19,889 bases of DNA from the NCBI GenBank assembly GCA_938014945.1, contig CALLQH010000194.1, positions 1 to 19,889 on the forward strand, read 5' to 3'. Positions 1 to 9,173 of this stretch are shown here, piece after piece. A program made the translations under genes and the position numbers. Source of the DNA: an uncultured bacterium. GTDB lineage: Bacteria > Pseudomonadota > Alphaproteobacteria > SP197. The notes beneath the pieces were generated by a model. That model was not told the DNA's origin, searched no databases, and saw only the letters and a program-made list of their open reading frames with translations. Within the stretch, counting starts at the first letter, position 1; each line of letters starts with the position of its first letter.

Positions 1-1589
1 AGGAGCCGTTCACGCCCGAAGACCTCGAAGCCATGGAAAAGCGCATGGCCGAAATCATCGACCGCGACGAACCGCTGGAGCGGGAAGTCTGGGACCGTGA
101 CGAGGCCGCGCACTTCTTCGAGACGATCGGCGAGAAGTACAAGGCCGAGATCATCCGCGACCTGCCCCATGGCGAGGTGGTGACGCTCTATCGCCAGGGC
201 GACTGGGTCGACCTCTGCCGAGGGCCCCATCTGCCGTCGACGGGCAAGATGCCCAAGGCCTTCAAGCTGATGAAGCTGGCGGGCGCCTACTGGCGCGGCG
301 ACCACCGCAACGAGATGCTTCAGCGCGTCTACGGCACGGCCTGGCTCACGAAGGAGGAGCTGCAGGCACACCTGACGCGCCTGGAGGAAGCCGAAAAGCG
401 CGACCATCGCCGCCTCGGCCGGGAAATGGATCTCTTCCATTTCCAGGAGGAGGCCGTGGGCAGCGCCTTCTGGCATCCCAAGGGCTGGCGCCTCTATCGC
501 AACGTGAGGAATTACGTGCGCCGCCGCCTGGACGCCGAGGGCTACAACGAGGTCAACACGCCCCAGATGGTGGACCGCAGCCTGTGGGAGGATTCCGGCC
601 ACTGGGAGAAGTTCCGCGAGCACATGTTCACGGCCCAGACCGAGGACGACCGCATCTGGGCGATGAAGCCCATGAACTGCCCCTGCCACGTCCAGATCTT
701 CCGCCAGGGCATCAAGAGCTACCGCGATCTGCCTTACCGCATGGCCGAGTTCGGCTCCTGCCTGCGCTACGAGCCGTCGGGCGCGCTGCACGGCCTGATG
801 CGCGTGCGCTCGTTCACCCAGGACGACGCCCACATCTTCTGCACGGAAGACCAGATCACCTCGGAGACGATCCGTTTCTGCGCCCTGCTGAAGTCGATCT
901 ACAAGGATCTGGGCTTCGAGGACTTCACGGTGAAGTTCTCCGACCGACCCGATGTCCGGGCCGGCGAGGATGCCGTGTGGGATCAGGCCGAAGGCGCCCT
1001 GAAGGCGGCGGCGGAGGCCGCGGGCCTCGATCTGGTGCTCAATCCGGGCGAGGGCGCGTTCTATGGCCCGAAGCTGGAGTTCGTGCTGACGGACGCCATC
1101 GGGCGTGACTGGCAGTGCGGCACGCTGCAGGTCGACTTCGTCCTGCCCGAGCGCCTGGACGCCAACTACATCGGCGAGGACGGCGCGCGCCATCGCCCGG
1201 TGATGCTGCATCGCGCGATCCTGGGCTCCTTCGAGCGTTTCATCGCCATCCTGATCGAGCACTACGCCGGCAACTTCCCGCTCTGGCTGGCGCCGACGCA
1301 GTATGTCGTCGCCACGGTGACCAACGAGGCCGATGCCTACGCCACCGAGGTTCACGAACTGCTGGCCTCAAAGGGCCTGATCGGCGTGCTCGATACGGGC
1401 AGCGACAAGATCGGCTACAAGGTGCGTCTGCATTCCACGGCCAAGGTTCCGGTGATCCTGGCGGTGGGCAAGCGCGAGGGTGAAGAACGCACGGTCTCGA
1501 TCCGTCGTTTGGGAAGCAAGGATCAGCAATCCCTTGCACTCGACGATGCCATTCTTACACTCTTAAACGAATCGCAGCCGCCGGCCTGA
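1..1589 (+). CDS. thrS: Threonine--tRNA ligase, 5'-truncated by the window edge
   Basis: Charges tRNA(Thr) with threonine in the cytoplasm. The frame is open to the left edge (first full codon at base 3), so the ATG at 33 is internal. About 528 residues are present against roughly 640 for the family, so the N-terminal TGS domain and part of the editing region are missing. The second editing motif DLCRGPHLPSTG is visible at about 210–245. The class II catalytic core follows: MKPMNCPCH near 663 supplies the zinc-binding cysteine, FTQDDAHIF near 813 a zinc histidine, and LHRAILGSFERF near 1206 the third zinc ligand and motif 3. The anticodon-binding domain occupies the C-terminal 100 or so residues. 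infC follows 32 bases downstream of the stop, as in the classical thrS–infC cluster. Identification is secure. Confidence 0.98.
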   Translation, partial: EPFTPEDLEAMEKRMAEIIDRDEPLEREVWDRDEAAHFFETIGEKYKAEIIRDLPHGEVVTLYRQGDWVDLCRGPHLPSTGKMPKAFKLMKLAGAYWRGDHRNEMLQRVYGTAWLTKEELQAHLTRLEEAEKRDHRRLGREMDLFHFQEEAVGSAFWHPKGWRLYRNVRNYVRRRLDAEGYNEVNTPQMVDRSLWEDSGHWEKFREHMFTAQTEDDRIWAMKPMNCPCHVQIFRQGIKSYRDLPYRMAEFGSCLRYEPSGALHGLMRVRSFTQDDAHIFCTEDQITSETIRFCALLKSIYKDLGFEDFTVKFSDRPDVRAGEDAVWDQAEGALKAAAEAAGLDLVLNPGEGAFYGPKLEFVLTDAIGRDWQCGTLQVDFVLPERLDANYIGEDGARHRPVMLHRAILGSFERFIAILIEHYAGNFPLWLAPTQYVVATVTNEADAYATEVHELLASKGLIGVLDTGSDKIGYKVRLHSTAKVPVILAVGKREGEERTVSIRRLGSKDQQSLALDDAILTLLNESQPPA

Positions 1590-1606
1590 CGCCCCGGCTG
1601 TTAACC

Positions 1607-1613
1607 AGAGGAG
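1607..1613 (+). promoter_or_regulatory. Shine-Dalgarno sequence deciding the infC start
   Basis: AGAGGAG at 1607–1613 is a near-ideal ribosome binding site. It ends 8 bases before an ATA codon at 1622, the usual spacing. The first in-frame ATG at 1643 lies 29 bases away, too far to be served by it, and has only a G-run ending one base upstream. This supports ATA as the start. Confidence 0.7.
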
Positions 1614-1621
1614 ATAACTAC

Positions 1622-2161
1622 ATAGCTCGTCCAAGAGGGGGCATGGCGCCACCCGAGAAATCGGGTCCCCGCGCCAACGAAGATATCACTGCACGTCAGG
1701 TCCGCCTGATCGGGGCCGATGGCTCCCAGATCGGTGTCGTGACCATCGAGGCCGCCATGCGCGCGGCGCTGGATGCCGGACTCGACCTTGTCGAGATTTC
1801 GCCCAACGCCGATCCGCCCGTGTGCAAGGTCCTCGATGTCGGCAAGTTCAAGTACGAGGCGCAGAAGAAGGCCAACGAGGCCCGCAAGCGCCAGAAGACC
1901 TTCGACGTGAAGGAAATCAAGATGCGGCCGAACATCGACGATCACGACTACGAGACGAAGATGAAGGCGCTGCGCAAGTTCGTCGACGAGGGAGACAAGG
2001 TGAAACTCACCGTGCGCTTCCGCGGACGAGAGCTGGCGCATCCCGAGATCGGCTCGCGTCTGCTCGAGCGCATCCGCACCGAGACCGAGGAAGACGCCAA
2101 GGTCGAGTCCTATCCGAAGATGGAAGGACGGCAGATGATCATGGTCATCGCGCCGCGTTAG
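1622..2161 (+). CDS. infC: Translation initiation factor IF-3 with probable ATA start
   Basis: Binds the 30S subunit, keeps subunits apart and proofreads start codons. Counted from ATA the protein is 179 residues. It has the IF-3 N-terminal domain (RANEDITARQVRLIGADG, then LDLVEISPNADPPVCKVLD), a lysine-rich linker (KYEAQKKANEARKRQ) and the C-terminal ribosome-binding domain (EIKMRPNIDDHDYETK to GRQMIMVIAPR). The start at 1622 is chosen because a strong Shine-Dalgarno sits 8 bases upstream. The N-terminus would then read MARPRGGMAPPEKSG, ATA being decoded as initiator Met. The alternative ATG at 1643 gives 172 residues. Rare start codons in infC are known to allow autoregulation, because IF-3 discriminates against them. 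The product is certain; the start is an inference. Confidence 0.95.
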   Translation: MARPRGGMAPPEKSGPRANEDITARQVRLIGADGSQIGVVTIEAAMRAALDAGLDLVEISPNADPPVCKVLDVGKFKYEAQKKANEARKRQKTFDVKEIKMRPNIDDHDYETKMKALRKFVDEGDKVKLTVRFRGRELAHPEIGSRLLERIRTETEEDAKVESYPKMEGRQMIMVIAPR

Positions 2162-2190
2162 ACCACAGGGCTCTTACAATTCCTTTACGC

Positions 2191-2213
2191 AACGGGCGGC
2201 CCTGCCGTCCGTT
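2191..2213 (+). terminator. Hairpin after infC, first of two
   Basis: Bases 2191–2200 pair with 2204–2213 (10 pairs including one G·U) around a CCT loop. CGTCTCTTC follows, only moderately T-rich. It starts 29 bases after the infC stop and could terminate or stabilise the infC transcript. Confidence 0.5.
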
Positions 2214-2223
2214 CGTCTCTTCG

Positions 2224-2248
2224 GGGGCGGGGCGTTTCGGCCCGCCCC
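2224..2248 (+). terminator. Hairpin after infC, second of two
   Basis: GGGGCGGG at 2224–2231 pairs perfectly with CCCGCCCC at 2241–2248 around a 9-base loop. It lies 10 bases after the first hairpin. GTCCGTTTC follows, which is a weak U-tract. Either a tandem terminator with the previous hairpin or a processing or stability element. Confidence 0.4.
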
Positions 2249-2286
2249 GTCCGTTTCAACGGCTGGCTCACGCCAGGGAGGCTTTC

Positions 2287-2814
2287 ATGAAACGCCTTAG
2301 TGCCATCGTCCTGACTGTCGGTATCTGCATCGGCGCCATGCCGGTCAAGGCCGAAGCTCAATCAAGCGACGACATCGTCGTGATGATCTTCGACGAGATC
2401 GAACGCGCCGTTCTGCAGGAATACGGCACGACGCCGGATGCCGTTGAGCTCTCGCGCCGTTCCGGCGGCGGCCATTACCGCGGCCCCGACAAGGTGCCGC
2501 CCGGCCACATGCCCGGTCCGGGCCAGTGCCGCGCCTGGGTCTTCGGCGAGCCGCCGGGCCATCAGCGGCCCGCCGGCGACTGTGCCCAGGTTGCCTCCAA
2601 CATGCCGGCCAATGCCGAACTGATCTACGGCGGCCCGGCGCGCGGCGCCACGCTGCCCTCGGGCTACGGTGTCGATCTGCCCCAGAGCATTCTCGATCAG
2701 CTGCCGCGCCGCGCCGATACGGAGCGTGTCGTGGTCGATGACGACATCATCCTGGTCGATCGCACCACGCGCGTCATCCTGGATGTCCTCACCGACGTGA
2801 TTCGCCAGAACTGA
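2287..2814 (+). CDS. Small secreted protein of unknown function
   Basis: A 175-residue protein that I cannot assign to a named family. Residues 1–24 look like a Sec signal peptide: MKR, a hydrophobic core LSAIVLTVGICIGAMPV, and a likely cleavage after AEA at 22–24. The centre is Gly/Pro-rich and contains CRAWVFGEPPGHQRPAGDC at 81–99; its two cysteines could form a periplasmic disulfide. The C-terminus, ILVDRTTRVILDVLTDVI, resembles the tail seen in RcnB-like and other small alphaproteobacterial periplasmic proteins (recalled, not searched). The start at ATG 2287 is fixed by AGGGAGG at 2275–2281, 5 bases upstream. The gene sits between infC and rpmI, which are usually adjacent in this cluster. 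Hairpins lie on both sides. Confidence 0.8.
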   Translation: MKRLSAIVLTVGICIGAMPVKAEAQSSDDIVVMIFDEIERAVLQEYGTTPDAVELSRRSGGGHYRGPDKVPPGHMPGPGQCRAWVFGEPPGHQRPAGDCAQVASNMPANAELIYGGPARGATLPSGYGVDLPQSILDQLPRRADTERVVVDDDIILVDRTTRVILDVLTDVIRQN

Positions 2815-2838
2815 CGCTGCGGGCTTAACTTCCCGAGT

Positions 2839-2871
2839 CGTGGGGCTGTGGCACCTTGCCGCGGCCCCACG
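2839..2871 (+). terminator. Strong terminator-like hairpin after the secreted-protein gene
   Basis: Bases 2839–2852 pair with 2858–2871 (14 consecutive pairs including two G·U) around the loop ACCTT. GTCGTCTTC follows. It lies 24 bases after the stop codon and upstream of the predicted rpmI promoter, so it probably ends the infC/secreted-protein transcript. Confidence 0.6.
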
Positions 2872-2974
2872 GTCGTCTTCACCGGCCTCAACATGGAAAA
2901 TTGCCTGTTTTCAGGGTGATTCCGGGCCAATCGGCCCCGCCTTCCCATATCCTGAGCCGGGTTGCCCCGGCCGC

Positions 2975-3003
2975 TTGCAAAAGCCGGAGGGCGCGGATAT
3001 AAG
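2975..3003 (+). promoter_or_regulatory. Predicted sigma70-type promoter for rpmI–rplT
   Basis: TTGCAA at 2975–2980 and TATAAG at 2998–3003 are separated by exactly 17 bases. They match the -35 and -10 consensus at 4/6 and 5/6 positions. Transcription would begin near 3010, giving a leader of about 65 bases before rpmI. The position downstream of the 2839–2871 hairpin fits an independent r-protein transcript. Confidence 0.55.
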
Positions 3004-3074
3004 GCGCCCCTTGCCCGGGCGAACGAGTCGCCGGGGCGCGATGTTTCGTACAAAGACCTTGGTCAGGATCCGTC

Positions 3075-3272
3075 ATGCCGAAGCTGAAGTCCAAGAGCTC
3101 GGTGAAGAAGCGTTTCGCCTTCACCGGCAGTGGCAAGATCAAGCGCAACTGGGCTGGCAAGCTGCATTTCATGCGGCGCCGTTCCAAGCGCTTCATCCGT
3201 GGCACCCGCGGAACGGGTCTGGTCGACCAGGCCGATGTGAAGATGGTCAAGCGCCTGATGCCGTACGGCTGA
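3075..3272 (+). CDS. rpmI: 50S ribosomal protein L35
   Basis: A 65-residue, highly basic protein of the normal length for bL35. It shows the family pattern: MPKLKSKSSVKKRF at the N-terminus, then TGSGKIKRN, then the HFMRRRSKRFIRGTRG core. It is assembled into the 50S subunit. AGGAT at 3065–3069 lies 5 bases before the ATG. rplT follows after 30 bases, the conserved rpmI–rplT pairing, so the two are probably co-transcribed. Confidence 0.98.
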   Translation: MPKLKSKSSVKKRFAFTGSGKIKRNWAGKLHFMRRRSKRFIRGTRGTGLVDQADVKMVKRLMPYG

Positions 3273-3302
3273 TCAGGCCTCTTTAGCGATTGGGTTAGAA
3301 CG

Positions 3303-3668
3303 ATGGCACGAGTCAAACGGGGAACCACTTCCCACGCTCGTCACAAGAAGGTTCTCAAGCTCGCCAAGGGCTATCGGGGACGTTCGAAGAACTGCTTCCG
3401 CATTGCGCTGCAGAAGGTCGAGAAGGCGTTGCAGTACGCCTACCGCGACCGCCGCACCAAGAAGCGCGAGTTCCGTGGCCTGTGGATCCAGCGGATCAAC
3501 GCCGGCGTGCGCATGCACGGCATGAACTACTCGCAGTTCATGCACGGCCTGAAGCTGGCGGGTGTCGAGCTGGACCGCAAGGTCCTCTCCGATATCGCCA
3601 TCCGCGAGCCCGGCGTCTTTAGCAACCTGTGTGAACAGGCCCGCTCGGCGGTATCGAAGGCCGCGTAA
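3303..3668 (+). CDS. rplT: 50S ribosomal protein L20
   Basis: A 121-residue basic protein matching bL20 throughout: ARVKRG near the N-terminus, HKKVLKLAKGYRGR, RDRRTKKREFRGLWIQRINA, and the C-terminal NYSQFMHGLKLAGVELDRKVLSDIA. It binds 23S rRNA early in 50S assembly. In other bacteria L20 represses its own operon by binding the leader mRNA; no equivalent leader structure can be assigned confidently here. No strong Shine-Dalgarno precedes the ATG, so translation may be coupled to rpmI. Confidence 0.98.
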   Translation: MARVKRGTTSHARHKKVLKLAKGYRGRSKNCFRIALQKVEKALQYAYRDRRTKKREFRGLWIQRINAGVRMHGMNYSQFMHGLKLAGVELDRKVLSDIAIREPGVFSNLCEQARSAVSKAA

Positions 3669-3710
3669 CACCCGGCGTGTAACGCGCGATCACTTCCTTT
3701 CAGAACCGAT

Positions 3711-3740
3711 CGACGAGGGGCCCTTGCGGCCCCTTTGTCG
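3711..3740 (+). terminator. Hairpin between rplT and pheS, terminator or attenuator
   Basis: AGGGGCC at 3716–3722 pairs with GGCCCCT at 3728–3734 around CTTGC. An outer CGAC/GTCG clamp (3711–3714 with 3737–3740) extends the stem past a small internal loop. TTTGT follows the inner stem. It lies 43 bases after the rplT stop and 18 bases before pheS. It probably ends most r-protein transcripts while letting some read into pheST. Confidence 0.6.
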
Positions 3741-3758
3741 TGTTTGGACCCCACGGTC

Positions 3759-4838
3759 ATGCAGAACCAGATCGACAGCATCAAAGACGACGTGCTCGCG
3801 CGCATCGCCGCGGCGGGCGATCCGCGCGCCCTTGACGAGGTCCGCGTCGAGGCGCTGGGCAAGAAGGGCGCGATCACCGGCCTGATGAAGCAACTCGGCG
3901 GCCTTTCGCCCGACGAGCGGCGCGAGACCGGTGCGGCGCTGAACCTCCTGAAGGACGAGGTCGCCGCCGCCATCGACGCCCGCAAGGCGGTGCTGGAGCG
4001 CGCCGCGCTTGATGCCCGCCTTGCCGCCGAGCGTATCGATGTCACCCTGCCGCCCCGGCCCGAGGCCGCAGGCAGCGTCCATCCGGTGAGCCAGGTCACC
4101 GACGAGGTCATCGCCATCTTCTGCGAGATGGGCTTTGCCGTCGCAGAGGGCCCCGACATCGAGGACGACTGGTACAATTTCGGGGCGCTCAACATCCCCG
4201 AGGAGCACCCGGCCCGCCAGGACCACGACACGTTCTACCTGCCCGCGGTCGAGGGCGAGCGCCGTCCCGTGCTGCGCACCCACACCTCGCCCGTGCAGAT
4301 CCGCCACATGCAGGCCAGCACCCCGCCGATCCGCATCATCGCACCGGGCCGCACCTACCGCAGCGACAGCGACGTCACCCACACGCCGATGTTCCATCAG
4401 GTCGAAGGCCTGGTGATCGACGAGGCGACCCACATGGGCCACCTCAAGGGCTGCCTGCGCGATTTCGTCGAGGCCTTCTTCCAGGTCGACAACGTGCCCA
4501 TGCGCTTTCGACCCAGCTACTTCCCCTTCACCTCGCCCTCGATGGAGGTCGATATCGGCTGCTCCTTCAAGGGTGGCGAGCTGAAGATCGGCGAGGGCGA
4601 CGACTGGCTGGAGATTCTGGGCAGCGGGATGGTCCATCCCAACGTGCTGAAGGCCGGCGGCATCGACCCCGACCGCTATCAGGGCTTCGCCTTCGGCATG
4701 GGCATCGATCGCATCGCCATGCTGAAGTACGGCATCCCGGACCTGCGCGCCTTCTTCGATACCGACCTGCGCTGGCTGCGCCACTACGGCTTCCGCGCGC
4801 TCGACCTGCCGACGCTCTACGGGGGGCTCGCCCGATGA
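3759..4838 (+). CDS. pheS: Phenylalanine--tRNA ligase alpha subunit
   Basis: Catalytic subunit of the alpha2-beta2 enzyme that charges tRNA(Phe). It has 359 residues with an N-terminal helical arm (about 1–95) and a class II core. Visible motifs are HTSPVQ at 175–180, motif 2 PGRTYRSDSDVTHTPMFHQ at 196–214, the phenylalanine-pocket stretch RPSYFPFTSPSMEVD at 251–265, and motif 3 GFAFGMGIDRIAML at 309–322. The ATG at 3759 is preferred because MQNQIDSIKDDVLARI begins where the family begins; an in-frame TTG at 3735 would lie inside the upstream hairpin. The stop overlaps the pheT start by 4 bases (ATGA), indicating translational coupling. Confidence 0.98.
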   Translation: MQNQIDSIKDDVLARIAAAGDPRALDEVRVEALGKKGAITGLMKQLGGLSPDERRETGAALNLLKDEVAAAIDARKAVLERAALDARLAAERIDVTLPPRPEAAGSVHPVSQVTDEVIAIFCEMGFAVAEGPDIEDDWYNFGALNIPEEHPARQDHDTFYLPAVEGERRPVLRTHTSPVQIRHMQASTPPIRIIAPGRTYRSDSDVTHTPMFHQVEGLVIDEATHMGHLKGCLRDFVEAFFQVDNVPMRFRPSYFPFTSPSMEVDIGCSFKGGELKIGEGDDWLEILGSGMVHPNVLKAGGIDPDRYQGFAFGMGIDRIAMLKYGIPDLRAFFDTDLRWLRHYGFRALDLPTLYGGLAR

Positions 4839-7240
4839 AGATCACGCTCGACTGGTTGAAGCGCCATCTCGACACCACGGCGAGTCTCGAGGAGATCTGC
4901 GCGACGCTGAACCGCATCGGCCTGGAGGTCGAAGGTGTGGAGGATCGCGGCGCTGCGCTCGCCCCCTTCACCGTCGCCTATGTCGTCAAGGCCGAGCAGC
5001 ACCCCAATGCCGACAAGCTGCGCGTCTGCATCGTCGATACCGGCAAGGAAGAGGTCCAGGTCGTGTGCGGCGCGCCCAACGCGCGCACCGGCATGAAGGG
5101 CGTCTTCGCGCCCGCGGGCACCCATGTCCCCGGCACCGGCATCGACCTCAAGGAGAGCGAAATCCGCGGCGTCGCCAGCCGGGGCATGCTCTGCTCCGAG
5201 CGCGAGATGGGCCTTTCGGACGAACACGACGGCATCATCGATCTGCCCGAGGACACCCCTGTCGGCGCCTCCTTCGCCGCCATCGCAGGGCTCGACGATC
5301 CCGTCATCGAGATCGGCGTCACGCCGGACCGTGGCGACTGTTTCGGTGTGCGCGGCATCGCGCGCGATCTCGCCGCCGCGGGCCTGGGCACCCTGAAGCC
5401 GCTCGACACCACACCTGTGCCCGGGACCTTCGAGAGCCCGATCAAGCTCAGCCTCGATTTCGATGCGGAGAACAAGAGCGCCTGTTCGCTGTTCATCGGC
5501 CGCTACTTCCGCGGCCTGAAGAACGGCCCCAGCCCGGCCTGGATGCAGCGCAAGCTCATTGCCGTCGGCCTGCGCCCGATCTCGGCCCTGGTCGATGTCA
5601 CCAACTGGCTGACCATGGACATCGGCCGCCCGGCCCATATCTACGATGCGTCCAAGGTCACGGGCGATACCATCGGGGCGCGCCTGGGCCGTCCCGGGGA
5701 CCGCTTCGAGGGCCTCAACGGCAAGGAATACGAGGCCGATGCGGAGACGACCGTCATCTATGACGGTTCCGGCATGCTGGGTTTCGGCGGCCTGCTGGGC
5801 GGCGAGTCGACCGGCGCCGACGAGAACACCACCGACGGCTTCATCGAGATCGCGCTGTTCGATCCCATCCGCACAGCCGCGACCGGCCGCAAGCAGGGTC
5901 TGGTGACCGACGCACGCCAGCGTTTCGAGCGCGGCGTCGACGGCCCCTTCGCGCCCGAGGGTGCCGAGGTCGCAACGAAGCTGATCCTGGAGCTGTGCGG
6001 TGGCGAGGTGAGCCACCCGGTCGTTGCCGGCGAGGTGCCGGCCGGACGCCAGACCATGACGGTGCGCCCTTCGCGCGTCGAAAGCCTGGGCGGCATCGCC
6101 ATCCCGCGCGAGCGTGCAGAGGCGATCCTCGCCGATCTCGGCTTTTCGGCCGAGCTGACGGGTGAGGATGCCTGGACCGTCACGGTGCCCTCCTGGCGCC
6201 ACGACATGGCCTGCGAGGCCGATGTCATCGAGGAGATCCTGCGCATCCACGGCTTCGACGAGATCGCCATGGTCTCCCTGCCGCGGGAGAACGCCGTGGC
6301 CCGGCCCGTGCTCTCGGCCCGCCAGCGCCGCGTGCGCTGGGCGCGCCGGGCGCTCGCGGCGCGCGGCATGAACGAGGCGGTGACCTATTCCTTCGTCTCG
6401 GCCGATCACGCCCGCCTGTTCGGCGGCGGCGCGGCGGCGCTGACCCTGGAAAACCCGATCTCGGCCGACATGGACGTCATGCGCCCCTCCGGCTTCCCCT
6501 CGCTGATGGCCGCGGCGGCGCGCAACCAGGCGCGCGGCTTTGCTGAACTCGCTCTCTTCGAGATCGGCCCGGTCTATCTCGCCACCGGCCCGGACGACCA
6601 GCGCATGGCCGTTGCCGGCATCCGCACGGGGCTTGCCGCCGGACGCCACTGGACCGCGCGTCCCCGCCCGGTCGATGCCTATGACGCCAAGGCCGATGCC
6701 ATGGCGGCGCTGGAGGCCGTCGGTGCTCCGGTGGAGAACCTGCAGACGACGACCGATGCGCCCGAATGGTTCCATCCCGGCCGCTCCGGCGTGTTGCGCC
6801 TGGGGCCCAAGGCCCTTGCCGTTTTCGGCGAACTGCATCCTGCCGTGGTCGATGCCATGGATGCCGACGGTCCGGTGATCGGCTTCGAGATCCTGCTCGA
6901 GGACGTGCCCGAGCCCAAGGCGAAGACCGTGGCCCGGCCCAAGCTGGAGCTTTCGCCCTATCAGCCCGTGCGGCGCGATTTCGCCTTCGTGCTCGATGCC
7001 GATGTCGCTGCCGAGAAGGTGCTGCGCGCGGTGAAAGGCGCGGACCGCCAGCTCATCACGGAAATCGGCCTGTTCGACGTCTATCAGGGCGAGCGCCTGG
7101 GCGAGGGCAAGAAGTCGCTCGCCGTCTCGGTCACCATCCAGCCGGTCGCGCGCACCATGACCGACGAGGAGATCGAGGCCCTGGCGGCCAAGGTCGTCGC
7201 CGCGGTCGAGAAGCACACCGGCGGCGTGCTGCGCGCCTGA
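4835..7240 (+). CDS. pheT: Phenylalanine--tRNA ligase beta subunit
   Basis: A subunit of 801 residues, normal for bacterial PheT. Domains in order: an EMAP-type tRNA-binding domain (about 40–150, with EQHPNADKLRVCIVDTG, VVCGAPNARTG and ASRGMLCSEREMGLSDEHDG), the B3/B4 editing module, a B5 domain (about 405–480, ending PSWRHDMACEADVIEEILRI), the inactive class II-like core, and a C-terminal FDX-ACB anticodon-binding domain from about 703 (LSPYQPVRRDFAFVLD, ending HTGGVLRA). The start codon overlaps the pheS stop. No frameshift or internal stop was seen. Confidence 0.98.
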   Translation: MKITLDWLKRHLDTTASLEEICATLNRIGLEVEGVEDRGAALAPFTVAYVVKAEQHPNADKLRVCIVDTGKEEVQVVCGAPNARTGMKGVFAPAGTHVPGTGIDLKESEIRGVASRGMLCSEREMGLSDEHDGIIDLPEDTPVGASFAAIAGLDDPVIEIGVTPDRGDCFGVRGIARDLAAAGLGTLKPLDTTPVPGTFESPIKLSLDFDAENKSACSLFIGRYFRGLKNGPSPAWMQRKLIAVGLRPISALVDVTNWLTMDIGRPAHIYDASKVTGDTIGARLGRPGDRFEGLNGKEYEADAETTVIYDGSGMLGFGGLLGGESTGADENTTDGFIEIALFDPIRTAATGRKQGLVTDARQRFERGVDGPFAPEGAEVATKLILELCGGEVSHPVVAGEVPAGRQTMTVRPSRVESLGGIAIPRERAEAILADLGFSAELTGEDAWTVTVPSWRHDMACEADVIEEILRIHGFDEIAMVSLPRENAVARPVLSARQRRVRWARRALAARGMNEAVTYSFVSADHARLFGGGAAALTLENPISADMDVMRPSGFPSLMAAAARNQARGFAELALFEIGPVYLATGPDDQRMAVAGIRTGLAAGRHWTARPRPVDAYDAKADAMAALEAVGAPVENLQTTTDAPEWFHPGRSGVLRLGPKALAVFGELHPAVVDAMDADGPVIGFEILLEDVPEPKAKTVARPKLELSPYQPVRRDFAFVLDADVAAEKVLRAVKGADRQLITEIGLFDVYQGERLGEGKKSLAVSVTIQPVARTMTDEEIEALAAKVVAAVEKHTGGVLRA

Positions 7241-7252
7241 GGCTGCGCCGAG

Positions 7253-7272
7253 CATCGCCCGCCGGGGCGATG
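7253..7272 (+). terminator. Hairpin after pheT
   Basis: CATCGCCC at 7253–7260 pairs perfectly with GGGCGATG at 7265–7272 around GCCG. It lies 12 bases after the pheT stop and is followed by TTGAAGGC, which lacks a real U-tract. A likely end of the pheST transcript, possibly needing Rho or other help. Confidence 0.5.
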
Positions 7273-7296
7273 TTGAAGGCAATGTTGTTTGAGAAT

Positions 7297-7330
7297 CCCG
7301 CCTGGGGGGCCACAGTTGCGCTCAGGCGGG
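7297..7330. repeat. Inverted repeat in the pheT–lepA gap
   Basis: CCCGCCTG at 7297–7304 is the perfect reverse complement of CAGGCGGG at 7323–7330. Two more pairs (one G·U) extend the stem inward around a 14-base loop. No T-run follows. It overlaps the -35 of a weak candidate lepA promoter, so it could be an operator or a leader structure. Confidence 0.4.
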
Positions 7331-7345
7331 GCTCGCCCTTATGTT
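7316..7345 (+). promoter_or_regulatory. Weak candidate promoter for lepA
   Basis: TTGCGC at 7316–7321 and TATGTT at 7340–7345 are 18 bases apart, matching consensus at 3/6 and 4/6 positions. It is the best pair seen in the 132-base gap after pheT, and the predicted leader would be only about 20 bases. Confidence 0.3.
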
Positions 7346-7372
7346 CCGCCTCCCTTTGGACCCGAACCACCC

Positions 7373-9169
<1,797 letters not shown>

Positions 9170-9173
9170 CGCC

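Noticed and set aside
3004..3039. Imperfect hairpin in the rpmI leader as an L20 or riboswitch element
   Set aside because: Its left arm overlaps the predicted -10 and start point, so it would be only partly transcribed, and the stem has a 7-base one-sided bulge.
3669..3758. A pheM-like leader peptide before pheS
   Set aside because: No short frame with a run of phenylalanine codons was found in this gap.
4817..7282. 821-codon open frame on the - strand opposite pheT
   Set aside because: It lies fully antisense to a well-supported gene, has a low-complexity composition rich in His/Asp/Gly/Arg, and is explained by GC-rich third positions.
7289..7372. Upstream extension of lepA
   Set aside because: The extra 28 residues are Pro/Gly/Arg-rich, not family-like, and would include the intergenic inverted repeat; ATG 7373 gives the conserved N-terminus.
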